From: Polytrichum commune
Lineage: Eukaryota > Streptophyta > Polytrichopsida > Polytrichales > Polytrichaceae
Assembly: GCA_950295325.1 (NCBI GenBank)
Contig: OX485805.1
Span: forward strand, 24,231,501 to 24,295,500
DNA length: 64,000 bases
Reading direction: 5' to 3'
Both the position numbers and the translations under genes were made by a program. Within the stretch, counting starts at the first letter, position 1; each line of letters opens with the position of its first letter. Below the pieces are notes generated by a model, which worked only from the letters and a program-made list of their open reading frames with translations, had not been told where the DNA came from and searched no databases. Positions 34,240 through 46,331 of the stretch are shown here, one piece after another.

Positions 34240-34798
34240 GGGGGCATTCACGGTTGGGGTACTACTTTTGGGTGTCTAACGGAAAAAGGACTTTTTTAGA
34301 TAACTTCACATGCTTGGTATGCTTAGATTTGTATTGTGAAGCATATTTTGGATCATACCTACATTTCATACTCCATATTGAGTACACCGACAAAGTTAAT
34401 TTAAAAGGAATAGGGTTATCTAAGATATCATTTTGATTCCTTAAAGGACATTTAGGAGTGTTGTCTTAATTGTTCACCTTAGGATCAAGGAATGAAAAGG
34501 ACAACAAGAATCAATCGAAACGATCCCAAAAAATTTCCTCACAATCATCGTTCAAGTGTGTACCAATAGAACCAAGTATGTATTGAATACCAATTGCCCA
34601 ATTTTACATGAGGCACCAAACATGGCCAAAAATACATATAATTACGGCCACACGTAAAAGGAACGTCTAGTATTAGAATTGGACAAAACAATTATATGAA
34701 CAGACACATGACACTTATACCAAGGTACTAAGATGCAAAACAGGAAATAATTGACCTCCAATGCACATCTAAATAGCAAAAAAATGCCATTGATGTGG

Positions 34799-34827
34799 TT
34801 TAGGGTTTAGGGTTTAGGGTTTAGGGT
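34799..34827 (+). repeat. interstitial telomere-type repeat (TTTAGGG)4
   Basis: Four consecutive TTTAGGG units inside the Mutator-like element. It is an internal tract, not a chromosome end, because gene-bearing DNA continues on both sides. Confidence 0.9.
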
Positions 34828-34952
34828 GATTATTAAATAATAATAAAAATCTTTCTTGATAAAGCTTATGAACTATCTACTTATTTATGTAAAATTTATT
34901 GATCAAATAATAGTAAATCATGATAAACACCAAGATCAATGCGACATAGTCC

Positions 34953-36550
34953 CACAGGGAGGTGACTATTGAAATTTTAAAAACCATGTGAGATAAAAAA
35001 ATAAGGTCAATTTAGTTCATCGAGGCTAAATTTTACAAATTCGTTAGATCTACCATAGCATTGGAAATATGTCCTTTACATGATTATTTGTAAAATAGGG
35101 TGTTGAATAATTCTTCCATTTTAGTAATCAGTAGAAAAAAATAGGGTATTAGATATTGGATCCCCCCAAATGTGTGTAGTAGGATCAATAGAATAATTAT
35201 GGGTTTGACTATTTGGATGAAGAATTGTGTAAATTTTGTCCAAATTTGAATGAATCGCGTTAGTATGGAGGGAAATGTTGTGGATTAGAAAGATGAGATG
35301 CTTTCTAATTTATTTTGTACTTGTATCTTGTTATTTGAGATATCTATCTCAAGTGGGATGTTCTGATGTCGCAACCAATAGTTGTAAAAATGTGTACGTT
35401 TTGATAAGATGTGTCATTCGGATTTTTTGTAACATGTGGTTTCGTAGTCAGAGGACGAGGTCCTACTGGAGATTGCAGTGTCATTCCATGAGAGGCCAAT
35501 TTTGTCATCAAACTGGAACTAATGTCGTGGAAACTAGGAGATTATTCAGATGAAAAAGAGATTAAGAAAAGTTCGTGGGGTTGGAATTGGGTTCTAGAAA
35601 GGCCGATATTAGGATCATCTCGGAAATGTGAGCCAACTTTTTTCATATGATCATTTTCAACCCTAGAATTATAGGTTTCTTTCGAAGATTTCAAACATAA
35701 AATTACAAACTCCATTATGTAATCATGACTATAACCTCGTCCTCTGACTACGAAAGGTTACCTCACGAAAAATATAATTCAAAGGTTACCCGCCTCATGC
35801 CATCAATTAGTTTTAGTTATTCGTCATCATTGGTGTTAAGCAAATCTCTCCAAATTTTTTAGTCTTATGATGACATTATAAAGGATATTGACATGTATTG
35901 GAGGGTGCATAGTTATATCCTAACCCTTCACATTGTAAATATTTGGTACAAGGTTGAATGTGTTTGTGAACACAATTGAAGTAAATATTTTTAATTTGTG
36001 TATTTAACTTTCTTTCATTTGAATGCAATCTTTTGTTTTTGGAGTACATAGTTGTGCAAAAAATCATGTTTTGTGATAATTGATTGTGTTTCTTGTTTTG
36101 TTCTATCCGTTTTTACAACTTGTCTATGTTAGCTTGTACATTTTGTTATTTCCATGTTTATTGGTAACCTTTTAAATAATATCCAAGTGTTATTGATTGT
36201 GTTTTGAACGGCATTTTGAACGGTTTAGCATCAGTAAAACTAATTGAAACTGATTAAATGACAAGATGGATGCTATGGAACATTTGTTGCTCATATAGTC
36301 TACTTTGCAATGCTATAGTATTCTGTCTACTATTTGGTACTTGTACGATTTATAAAAAAAAATATGATGCCAAAAATTAGCCTTTCTAAACAATTACAAA
36401 TAAATATAGGGTGTTAAAAAATACATCAAAGTAGCTTTATATCTACATATAGGGAGGGAAAAAATATTGAGAGGTGCATAAATATCCCCCCATTAAATAC
36501 CCCATTATCACACGTGGTTACAAAATGTAAGGGGGTGTGATCCCCCCGTG
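34953..36550. mobile_element. hAT-type element, 1598 bp, nested in the Mutator-like element
   Basis: A perfect 8-bp target duplication CATAGTCC (34945-34952 and 36551-36558). Termini CACAGGGAGGTGAC and, inverted, CACGGGGGGATCACAC. Removing it rejoins the Mutator-like right end exactly as in copy B (GCGACATAGTCCTTAA). It contains a 20-bp perfect inverted repeat (35441-35460 against 35735-35754) enclosing about 270 bp. A shorter relative is at 42281-43138. No transposase. Confidence 0.85.
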
Positions 36551-36654
36551 CATAGTCCTTAAGTCCTTTGTCCCAAAAGTAGTACCTCAACCGTGAATGC
36601 CCCCCATAATTCAACTTTGTATTTGGAGAAAATCCTTGAGATGTAGATAATCTA

Positions 36655-36951
36655 CACTAAATGTGATATTTAGTGTCACCAATTCTAATTGACTTACTCA
36701 ACACTATTTGTAAACTGCGGTATAGTGTCACCAACGCTAAATGTTAACCCAACATTATTTGTCATTCCTTGTAAACTTTTGGGGGGATTAAAGATTTACA
36801 GTGTTGCAATTATTGTCACTTACCAAGTGCTTTTTCATTCAAATTCTAATCATCTATGACAATATTTGTTCACTTATTGAAAAGAAGTATCATCTGAAAA
36901 GTTACCATAGTGACATTAAATTCCAAGTGACATTAAATATCATATTTAGTG
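36655..36951. mobile_element. MITE of the CACTAAATAT family, copy 5
   Basis: Left CACTAAATGTGATATTTAGTG, right CACATTAAATATC-type then ATATTTAGTG (ending 36951). TA flanks on both sides. The interior shares CCTTGTAAACTTTTGGGGG and TTGCAATTATTGTCACTTAC with the copies at 6.2, 53.1 and 62.1 kb. Confidence 0.7.
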
Positions 36952-36966
36952 TAGTTTCTTCCCCGA

Positions 36967-37455
36967 GAGATGGAAATAGTTCCACTTTCTAGCAAGAAAA
37001 ACTCTTTGATAAATTTATCAAATGTGATTGTTGGTGTTGTTGGGTTGTCCCCATGATGAGATAGACCCCAAGATGCTTTCCACACAGTTGTAGATTTATG
37101 CTAGGTGTTAGCCCCTTGTTCGGCAAGGTGACGAGAAAGTGAGACTTCTTGATCGATTGACCAAGAGGATGGTAGGTGGGCAAGCCGTTGTTGAAAACTC
37201 AAAGTTAGAGCATTTAATTTCTTGGGAAGTTCTCCAAATTTGGCCAACAAAATATGATAGGCTATCGAAGGACGCACTTTGATGTGAGACATCATATGTA
37301 TCTTCATGCCCTTCTCAAAAACCTTCCAATGAGAGTTTTTCAAGTCACCTCCCCAAATTTCAATGCCACATGTGAAAGTTGGAAGCACCAAAGTCTTGAA
37401 TAGATGTGATTTGAGTTTCCAACATGTGACTCCAACTACTTTTTCCTTCTTTAAG
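36967..37455 (-). pseudogene. 3' part of a LINE-like polyprotein
   Basis: Minus-strand reading from about 37450: LKSHLFKTLVLPTFTCGIEI, WGGDLKNSHWKVFEKG, then HILLAKFGELPKKLNALTLS and RLAHLPSSW. A stop follows SLSRHLAEQGANT in the annotated frame, but a shifted frame continues STTVWKASWGLSHH toward 36967. The 'LLKT.++P...YG.E+W' pattern is the end of non-LTR reverse transcriptases. Truncated at both ends and frameshifted. Confidence 0.6.
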
Positions 37456-37506
37456 GTGCCTATGGAACATTAGATCTATATATAATCTACAACAAGGACA
37501 TGCATA

Positions 37507-38313
37507 GGGGCATTCATGGTTGGGGTACTACTTTTGGGTGTCTAATGGTTAAAGGACTAAATTAGATAACTTTACATAGTTGGTGTGCTTAGATTTGTAT
37601 TGTGGAGCATATTTTGGATCATACCTACATTTAATATTCCATGTTGAGTACACCGACAAAGTTGATTTACAAGGAATAGGGTTATCTAAGATATCATTTT
37701 GATTCCTTAACGGGCTTCCATGAGTGCTGTCAAAATTGTTGACCTTAGGATCAAGGAATGAAAATGACAACAAAAATTATTTGAAATGATCCCAATTTTT
37801 TTCCTCACAATTATCGTTCAATTGTGTACCAATAGAACTAAAAATGTATTGCATACCGATTGTCTAACTTTACATATGACACCAAACATGGCCAACAATA
37901 CACAATAACATGGCTACATGAAAAAGGAACATTTAGTATTAGAATTGGACATAAAAAATTATATGTATGGACACATGATACTTACACCAAGGTACTAGGA
38001 TGGAAAACATGAAATAATTCACCTCCGATGTACACTTCAATAATGAAATTGCTATTGATGTGGCCCAAACAAGTCATATGACCTCTTTACAAGTCCTATG
38101 ACCTATCTACTCATTTCATAAAGGATTTATCTATTATTGATGAATATTTAATATTTAATAATATATTTATTGATAAGTCCTATGACCTATCTACTTATCT
38201 ATTTAAATTTTATTGATCAAATAATAGTAAATCATAATAAATGCCGAGATCCAATGCGACATAGTCCTTAATTCCTTTGTCCCAAAAGTAGTACCCCAAT
38301 CGTGAATGGCCCC
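37507..38313 (+). mobile_element. Mutator-like MITE copy B, 807 bp
   Basis: The ends GGGGCATTCATGGTTGGGGT and (inverse) GGGGCCATTCACGATTGGGG, both followed by ACTACTTTTGGG, form a TIR of about 32 bp. The flanking 9-mers ACATGCATA and ACATATATA match at 7 of 9 positions, in line with the 9-bp duplications of Mutator-like elements. No transposase. Confidence 0.65.
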
Positions 38314-38319
38314 ACATAT

Positions 38320-40150
38320 ATAGGATATTATAGAAAGTTATGTCTAAGGGCTTAAGTTGGAGATAAACACCCAACATGTTCATATTTCATCCAATTTATG
38401 GAAGGCATCTTTCATTGTCATCACCTATCACAAACCCAACACCATAGGGTTTTGGAGTTTACTTTTGAGGTGTTCGAGGGTCTAGGATAAGTATCAAAAA
38501 TCAAGTGCCTAATTGTGGACTTATGATTTGACCGACCACATCATGGTAGTTTACTCGAAAATGGCAATCACATTGGCTACAATGGCATTCATGGTATGAG
38601 TTACAACCAATGGTAACAAAGTCTTCCATGACATCATCAAGCAATATTGAAGCATCTTTTCCTACCAATATCGGAGACATGTTTTCCCATGACTTCTTTT
38701 CCCCTCATCTACCTACGATATACCTTTTTATTAAGTTTTTGCATGGTACAAACACTTCTTGCTATTTTCTTTGCTATAGCTCTGTATGTATATCGGTAAA
38801 TCTTTGTCCACCCAAGAAGCGTACATTGCATGGTTATTAAATTGAAGGTAACGTATGCACATGGGTATGCTTTAATGAAGGGTGCACCTCTAGGGTAGAA
38901 TTTTTGTGCAGGCAACCAAAACATATCTACAATAAGAGGTGCACTCACATCTAAGTTTACTTTCTGCCCTTTTTTTATCATAGGGTCCACTGCTAGAAGC
39001 ACATGCATACATTGTCAACTAGGAGCAGGCATTGGCAAAAATGTAGAAAACCATGTACAAGAAAATGTAGGGTGGATCTTATTCAAGACACATACTTTTC
39101 ACATTTTTTTAGATATACAATAGCATCCTCTAAATGTGAATTTGGGAATTAATATATATATAATGTACGGTTTAGTTAAATTTTTGGTATTTTTATTTAT
39201 TTAGATGTAAATTAGAATAAATAAATTTAAGTTTAGATTTTTTTATTGATAAGTTCAACATAAATCATCTGCCACTAGTGGCATTGGATGAGAATTAGGC
39301 ATATTATATGTGGACATGTGGATAGATTCGTTGAAATGGTCACCTTTAATTTGGATGAAAAGTATTGTGCTCCGGCGATGGTAGGGTTGGCAAGCTTATT
39401 TTAGGTTTCCTAGGAGTTCAAGAATCATACGCAATATGCTTAAATAGTTTATAGTATGATGGTTGTGTGTGTGTAATGTGCAAAGTAATATTTGTGCAGT
39501 GTAATGTATGCATAGTGTATTGTATGCGTAACGTATGTGCAAATTGTTCACATGAAATTTCTACTACTTTTAAATAAGATAGGGTGATTATAATTATGCG
39601 ACTCTAAAATTTATGCATAATGATAGGGTGCTATAAAATACCATCCAGTAGAAATTTAGCTACTTATAGGTGGAAAATATTCAACGAAGGAAGGTAAATT
39701 ACCCCCCCCCCCAAATTAAATAGGGGGTTCTTGCACATGTATACATAAATCAAGCGTAGGTGCACCCCTTGTGATTGTCAAGTCTTGGGTGTGCACTCTA
39801 CATTGTAGTACCTACCCACGTGAGTACACAAAAGAGAAATAAACTGAACATGTCATGTACTTCATACACATTGGAGGCCCAATATTGTTAAATCCTAGAA
39901 AAGGTTTCAATATATATATTTCGGGTTATTATGTGATGTTTCTAATCTGTAGATTACAATAGCCCTTCATCCGGACATGATATGCATAATTAAGATTCTA
40001 ACCATGTGTGGTGCATATAATGGACTAGTACATCTATTTGTGGCTAAGTGTAGTTTATTCTTGTTTAATATTGCAATTATATATATATATATATATTTAG
40101 GGTATGTATGTATGTATGTATTAATTTTGAACTTGATAATGCACGCATTC
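38320..40150. other. intergenic DNA, no gene seen
   Basis: Includes a C-run (about 39704) and alternating TGTATG phrases. A 99-codon minus-strand frame (39008-38709) has no family resemblance. Confidence 0.4.
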
Positions 40151-40323
40151 TATTGTTGATTTGAATGGAGAGTGCACCCCTGAGACATAAGTTTGCTATG
40201 CCCAAAATGCATGCATAAGTCTAGGTATACTTAACTTAACTTAAGGACTCATGTGTTTATAGACTGATGTGATAAATGCTACCACTCTATATGTATTATA
40301 TAAATCATGAAATAAAACGCCTT

Positions 40324-42019
40324 TGTAATAGGAATTTTTCTTTATTAGTGTTGACTCAGACTTTAAGTGTAAATAGGGGCCGAAGAATAGCTTATTTTAT
40401 TTGACACGTGTTGTATGTGAGCCATAGTTGAGGAGATAGAAAAAATTAGAATTGAAAAGACAAAAGTAAGATATGAGAAGTTGTATTCTTGAGAAGAAAG
40501 GGGAGAACTTCTGAGGAAAAAATGACGAGAACGGGAGATTGAAGAGTCTGTGTGGGAAGTGAGAGTTTTTATGGACAATAGACTTTTGAGAGCTTTTGGA
40601 TCAGGGATTGATCCGTGGTTTTAAAAGTGTGAATTATCTTAGACTATCATCTGTGTTACACTAATATGGCATGGGAGTGATTCCCTGGACCATTGATTGT
40701 ACACAGTTATAATATCAAGCCTCTTAACTTCGTTGTAACCACGATTGAGTCAATTGTCTGTGGTCTTAACCATGCTCGAGTAGGATGTATAATGACCATA
40801 GCCTGGGAATTTCAAGTATGTGAATGTTTGAGTGCATATTATGCTTATAATCACGATATACCCTTGTCGGTAAGAATTAAGTAAAAATATATGCCTGGGA
40901 TATAGTTTGATGTGGGTGAATCAACCTTGAAGCAGGGGTAACATAATAGTCCAGAAAGATTAAGATTGGAAAGTATCAGAATAGGTTACCGAGTCCATAG
41001 ATGGAGGAATGATTGAGCGTAAATTTATGAGGAGTGTACAAGTATTGAGAGATAATTGAAAGGATTGCAAAAGAATACTACGTGGTATGTAGTGATTACG
41101 TAATTTTTGTCGTTGATTGGATCAATTAGGCATGTACACGATGATTAAGGAATTACGAACAAGTTGAGAAATCTAGGACAAGTTCAGATTGTAATTCCCT
41201 CAGCTAAGGAGATCCATCGTCTTCATCATAGTTGATAGCATAATCAAAATGTTATTAAATGATAATAAAAATTACTTACTGGTGAATCTGATACCTCCTT
41301 GCTCTCTGTGCAATATATTTTGTAAAGAAATACATGCTATAGAAGTGCAAGGCAGCCACACTCTTTTGGAGAAGGTGGAAGATGAAAGGACAATAGTCGG
41401 AGGGGATCGTTGAAAGGTCAAGTGAGTCCATTACCTTCCAAGCCCTCCCAAGGAGTTGAAGAGTTGGTAGAGGCTATGATCATGTAAGCCTCAACTTAAG
41501 ACGGCTGAACTCTAGATGACATGTTTAGCGAAAAGACAATTGCCATGCAATTGAATCAACGTTATTCTAACTAAGAAGGATTGACCGCACAAACATTTGA
41601 AGTTATATTAAAGGGAATTAATTAATACGAGATCATTGACTATGTTAAAGTGCCTTTGGCTTTGGTAAAGAGACAAAAATTGGATACTTTACGCAAGACA
41701 ATTGACTATGGTTGTGCCTATGGTTGTGCACCGCACTTGGTACAATGAAAAGGAACTCACTGCTAAAGGAACTCATTGCATGGGGGATTAGAGTGAGGTG
41801 AGAGACTGTCACAATTGCATGTATTGATATGGAGAGATTTTTAAAGTTTTTATCCCCTACCTATAATCCCATTGTCAATCTAAATCCGAGATGAAGTGTA
41901 CTAACCTTGTGTTTTCCCTAATAACACTTATCTAAGACACCTAGATGATATACGAGTCACCTTTTAAGTCTTCCATGATTGTTTCCTTGGGTTTGATCCA
42001 AGCCAAAAACTAAACTACA
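40324..42019 (+). mobile_element. solo LTR (or LTR fragment), 1696 bp
   Basis: Begins TGTAATAGG and ends AACTACA (TG...CA). It is flanked by a perfect 5-bp duplication GCCTT (40319-40323 and 42020-42024). It is absent from the paralogous segment near 44099-44103. A second copy lies in inverse orientation at 49016-51832. No gag or pol is present, so a solo LTR is the simplest reading. Confidence 0.75.
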
Positions 42020-42280
42020 GCCTTCATTACATATACAATTCACTATCACTTTCATATGAGAAAGTCATTGAACATTTCCTTATCCATTGGATCTAACTCA
42101 TAATTAATTTGACTTAAAACACACATCATGAAAGCTAAGGCGAGGAAATTAGCACATCTACTATCATTTCTTTCTTCAAACCTCAAGGTCCCCTTTTGTA
42201 CATCAACCTTTACTTCAAAATTCTTAATAGCCTTTTAAAAATGTACACACACGAGAGACACAAAAGACCTTTCTCTTATG

Positions 42281-43138
42281 CTCGGGGAGGTGATTATCAT
42301 AATTTTAGAAAACCACGTGAGATAAAAAAAAATAGGGTCAATTTAATTCATTTAGGGTAAATTTTATAATTTCATTAGATCTACCATAGCATTGGAAATA
42401 TGTCCATTACATAATTATATGTAAAATAGGGTGGTGGATAATTCCTTCATTTTAATAATCAATAAATAAAAATTGGGTCATAGACATAGGATCCCCCTAA
42501 AAGTGTGTAGTAGGATCAGAAGAATAATTGTGGGTTTGACTACTTGGATGAAGAAGTGTGTAGTTTTTGTCCAAATTTGAATCAAACACGTTAGTATGAA
42601 GGGAAATGTCATGGGATTTTTTTTGGCGAAGGAATGTGTTGGCACTCCTCAACGGCCATTGGGTTTTGCAACGGCGCCGAACATGTGGGACCTTACTAGA
42701 TGCTTAGAATTTGACAGCCTCCACTGTTATCCCAACTGCTTTCTACAATCAATTTTGATTTTGACACAACCTTAATCCTCGTTTGTCAAGCTCACGTTTT
42801 TTATGAGCATTTTCTAGGGTTCCTTTCATGCTAATTGATGATGCAAAGTGGCCACTTCCTTTGCAATGTTTTCCGCATGTATTTGGTTTAGGGTTTAGGT
42901 TGTAAATGTTTGTTACAAGATTTGAATGAGACTATAGTTGAATGTATTTGTGAACACAATTAAAGTAATTGTTTTGATTTTGTGTATTTAGGTTTCTTGT
43001 ATTTGCATACAACCTTGTTTTGGAATCGGTAGTTGTGCACAATTTCATGTCTTGTCTTGAGAGGTGCATAAATATCCCCCCATTAAATACCCCATTATCA
43101 CACGTGGTTACGAAACGTAAGGGGTGTGATTGGCCCGA
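42281..43138. mobile_element. hAT-type element, short relative of 34953-36550
   Basis: The left 320 bp match the left of the 1598-bp element (GAGGTGAT..TAGATCTACCATAGCATTG), and the right end shares TATCACACGTGGTTAC. Flanks CTCTTATG (42273-42280) and CCCTTATG (43139-43146) differ at one of 8 positions. The paralogous segment has the unoccupied site CCCTTATG at about 44357-44364. Confidence 0.75.
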
Positions 43139-43924
43139 CCCTTATGTATACTACGTACGCCAATGCCTCTTCTTACACTAATGTTAGTTCGTAAGTGGTA
43201 TGAAGAGTCCACCCCCATGCCTATGGGTCTATAAATTATTCATCACAACTCAATATCATTAGTGTATGCGATAACCTTGGGGAAATTTAGTTTTTTTTTT
43301 TTTGTAATTCAATGTATAAGAGGTTCCCTATGCTTTCACCTTCAACTTAGATGGTGGGCACAAACTCATGGCCCGCTTTTTTGCAAGTGTACATTGGGTT
43401 ATATAGCATTGGTAATTCCTCCTCTACTTTATGGGCGGTGCACTCTTCATTGAAGTTATAAATGATGTGAATGGGTGATGGTCCATTATTCACATTTTCA
43501 TCCATTATCGTCATATGGTCATAGTCCTTGATGATTACCATGTATGTTTGCATTAGGGTTTGCATTTGGGTTCTAGGTTTCTAGTATTTACATACTAGAG
43601 ACTCTTGGAGTGCTCATGGGCTTCCTTGAGTTTTTCTCTTTGAATTATGGCTAATTTACTGTGCTCTTGTCTTTGTTTGTTTGGTACAATCGTTGAGTTG
43701 CATGCTATGGATGAAAAACGTTCAATGACTTTGTCCTTGGAAAGTGAGAGTCACTTTTATGTGTATTAAAGGCCTATTTAATTCATGATATAAAGTTTGT
43801 ATATGTAGTGGAAGCATTTTTCACATTAAATTGAAAAGCTCGGTGTATATACATGAGTCTATTTTCTAGCTTGCTATTAGTATGAATACATTTTTTCTCT
43901 ATATATACTTCTTATATATATATA

Positions 43925-44480
43925 GGTTTCCAATGAAGAGTCCACTCCTTGAGATACAAAAAAACAAGTATCCAAGAGAAAAAAAGGTATACCTACTAAT
44001 AATATGCTAGATATTTATACTAAGGTTTTCAATATGATGTGATAAATGCCTCGACTACATACACAATATATAAAACATGAAAGAAAAGATCTTCATCATT
44101 TGAACAATCCACTTTCACTTTACAATAGAAAGACATTGAAGATTTTCGAATAGCTGTAACCCGTAATAATAGTAATAATAGTTGTAACCCTACAACATAT
44201 GTCATCAAAGCTTGCTTGAAAAAGAATAAGATGAAACTGACACATTTTATGTCGGTTCTTCTTCCGAAATGGAAGACCCCTTTTTGTACATTTACTTCTA
44301 CTTTAAATTTTCAATACTCTTTCAATACGTACACGCTAACGAAAAACAATCCCTTCCCCTTATGTATGTTATGTACGGTGATGCCTCAAATAGTATCCCT
44401 TTTTACATGTACGAAGAGCCCCCCCCACTTGGGGTGTTATCCACTTGGGTTAAGTACATAAGTTGTTACTCAAGTGCAAT
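43925..44480 (+). repeat. second copy of the host segmental duplication (empty sites)
   Basis: Collinear with 40150-43260 minus its two insertions. It supplies the pre-insertion sequences for the LTR (about 44099-44103) and the hAT element (about 44357-44364). Confidence 0.65.
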
Positions 44481-44545
44481 GCTTTTTATTCAAACTTTCA
44501 TACGAATGTGTTTTTCATACAAACGTGTTTTTCTTACATTCCTTC

Positions 44546-44712
44546 CAATGTCCGGGTAGATTTTTGGGCACAATCGGTCAAACTCCTAGTGTTTCCAAGT
44601 CCAACCGGTTACATGCTGTGATGTTTCGGTTTTTCCTTTATAGATTTGAGGTATATTCCACAAAACTCAAGCCGGCCACCTGTAACTAGCGGTCGATTCT
44701 TCCCGTTCATTA
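44546..44712. mobile_element. hAT-type MITE of the AACCGGTT family, copy 3
   Basis: Left CAATGTCCGGGTAGA, right TTCTTCCCGTTCATTA. The flanking 8-mers ATTCCTTC and ATTCGATC match at 6 of 8 positions. Internally deleted relative to copy 2. Confidence 0.65.
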
Positions 44713-44750
44713 ATTCGATCAATGAACGATTCCTCTGCCAGGTTTAGGTT

Positions 44751-44995
44751 TAGTGTCCTCTGGGGACTCAGATTCTTGGGCACAATCAACTATCAAGTGT
44801 CCTAGTATTTCCAACACCAACTGGTTACATGTGCACATCTTTCAGCTTTCCTTGTATGAATTCAAGGAATATTCTCTAAATTCCTCGAAATCGATCGCTT
44901 TTCTTCCTAAGGTCTTGAACTTGAACAGGTCACTTCTCAAACTCAACCGGTTCATCTAGATATATTAACCAGTGGTCGGTTCTCCCCGATCTTTA
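44751..44995. mobile_element. AACCGGTT-family MITE, copy 4 (decayed)
   Basis: Shares TTGGGCACAATC, CCAACTGGTTACATG, CTCAACCGGTTCATC and the right end GGTTCTCCCCGATC with the other copies. No target duplication is recognisable and the left boundary is approximate. Confidence 0.55.
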
Positions 44996-45760
44996 CACAA
45001 GAACTTATATAGTAGGCGGGATTTTGCCTTGACTTTGCATGGTGGTTGTCATAAACGAGCTTCCGAGGTAGCTAGGCATCGTGTGCGCGATGAGAATCTA
45101 GTATTCTTGAGTTCATTACTGCCGGAGTTTCGAAGCTTCCATGCATCTCGATGGGTTACGTGTATGCGATCAAGTGTGGGTACAATTCGTTACATATTCG
45201 GTCAGTTGTACGGGTGATCCATCGCCTCGTTTTGTCAATGTCTTTGAGGCTCACACGCAAGGAGGGGAAAAGTATAAATTAATGCTCCTTGGGAGCCGGA
45301 GATGTATGATAGACAAACCTAAACTCCATAATCTCACGCTCGTGGCAGCCAAAGTGCATGTGATGTTGAGGAGTTCGGTAGCGTTCATGTGGATGTGTGA
45401 TAAAGGAGAATTAGTGTAGCATGTGACATTCTGGAACAACTCACAGTCAACATTGCGATGATGACGACGTGATGTGTGCGAGCGGGTGGTTTGAGTTCTT
45501 TGGTGGTTTATTCTTATGTCAAAACTTTTGATATGTGGGAGGGAAATGTGATAACAAGGAGTGAAATTCAAACTGAGAACATTTGTTGCCTAGGGTTTTG
45601 GGATATAAGAGGAGGAGTGACATTAAGGAGGTTGATATTACGGAGTTTGGAGTGTAAATGATGTACTGGGTGTGCATGCAAGGACAACTGTCAAGAGGGC
45701 ATGTGGGGAAAACCGGGGATATGAGGGTCTTATTGTAGGATTAATGGACTAAATTTTACC
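44996..45760. other. unassigned stretch with short open frames
   Basis: Overlapping frames (44972-45217, 45141-45419, 45476-45661) in different phases, of moderate GC. I recognise no family. It may be a decayed gene or element. Confidence 0.25.
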
Positions 45761-45761
45761 A

Positions 45762-46076
45762 CACTATATATGATACATGGTGATATTTGTGCAGCCATTG
45801 GCTTGGCATGGATTCGTGATGTCTATGTGAACTGTGGAGGTGAAAACATAATGAGCTAATTTATGAGTTTTTATATTTAGAACATTGACTCTGGAAATAG
45901 CATCAAGGACTTCAAATTTGTCACAATGGAAGTCACTTGGACTTAATTGGCCCTCTGAAGTCAAGTTTGAAGGGAGCTTGATTTTACCAGAGCCTTTACA
46001 TCCATGATGGATGAGTTTACATAGACACCACAAATCCCAAGCCCAATTGGCTTTAATTATTGTAACATTTATAGTG
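45762..46076. mobile_element. CACTATATATG-type MITE
   Basis: Left ACCACACTATATATGATAC and right, inverted, ACCACACTATAAATGTTAC make the TIR. The terminal pentamer CACTA...TAGTG matches the CACTAAATAT group. The 106-codon minus-strand frame 46084-45764 coincides with it and is not a gene. Confidence 0.6.
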
Positions 46077-46294
46077 TGGTCCATTTTGATTGCTACAACT
46101 TACATTGCGGGATACCCTACTTGAGATACAAAGTTGACCCAATGTTCACAAGAGAGGGAATTACCATGTATGAGGGTACCTCTCATCCATCCAACACAAA
46201 ACCCTTGAAGTGTTATGTATCCCGGAGATTACTTTTTTTGGTTGATTTGACATTGGAATTAGATTTAAAAACCATCAATGATTTATTCAGGGTC

Positions 46295-46331
46295 ATAATA
46301 TCATCATAAGATGATAATATGATGATATTAT
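46295..46331. repeat. perfect hairpin, 14-bp arms
   Basis: ATAATATCATCATA and its exact inverse are separated by 9 bases, in an AT-rich TCATCA-repeat context. Confidence 0.7.

Larger units (their letters stand above)
34241..36604 (+). mobile_element. Mutator-like MITE copy A, split by a nested hAT
   Basis: The left end GGGGCATTCACGGTTGGGGT and the right end (inverse of GGGGCATTCACGGTTGAGGT) form a long TIR including TACTACTTTTGGG. The left 560 bp match copy B (37507-38313) closely. The right terminus is separated from the rest by a 1.6-kb insertion (34953-36550). Four tandem TTTAGGG units lie at about 34799-34827 and are absent from copy B. The superfamily is inferred from the long G-starting TIR and from copy B's flanks. 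Confidence 0.65.
40150..43640 (+). repeat. first copy of a host segmental duplication, interrupted by two elements
   Basis: After removal of the LTR (40324-42019) and hAT (42281-43138) insertions, the segments 40150-40323, 42020-42280 and 43139 onward match 43925-44480 in order. Shared phrases include GATGTGATAAATGC, ACATGAAA, TTTTGTACAT..ACTTCTACTT and CTTATGTAT..TACGTACG. Confidence 0.65.

Noticed and set aside
34799-34827. Chromosome end (telomere)
   Set aside because: Only four units, inside a transposon with unique sequence on both sides. Other telomere-like phrases (21464, 42884, 53613-54530) are likewise short and internal.
34241-36604. 9-bp target duplication for Mutator-like copy A
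   Set aside because: The flanking 9-mers do not match, so the superfamily call rests on copy B and the TIR.
45764-46084. 106-codon minus-strand frame
   Set aside because: Coincides with a MITE from end to end.
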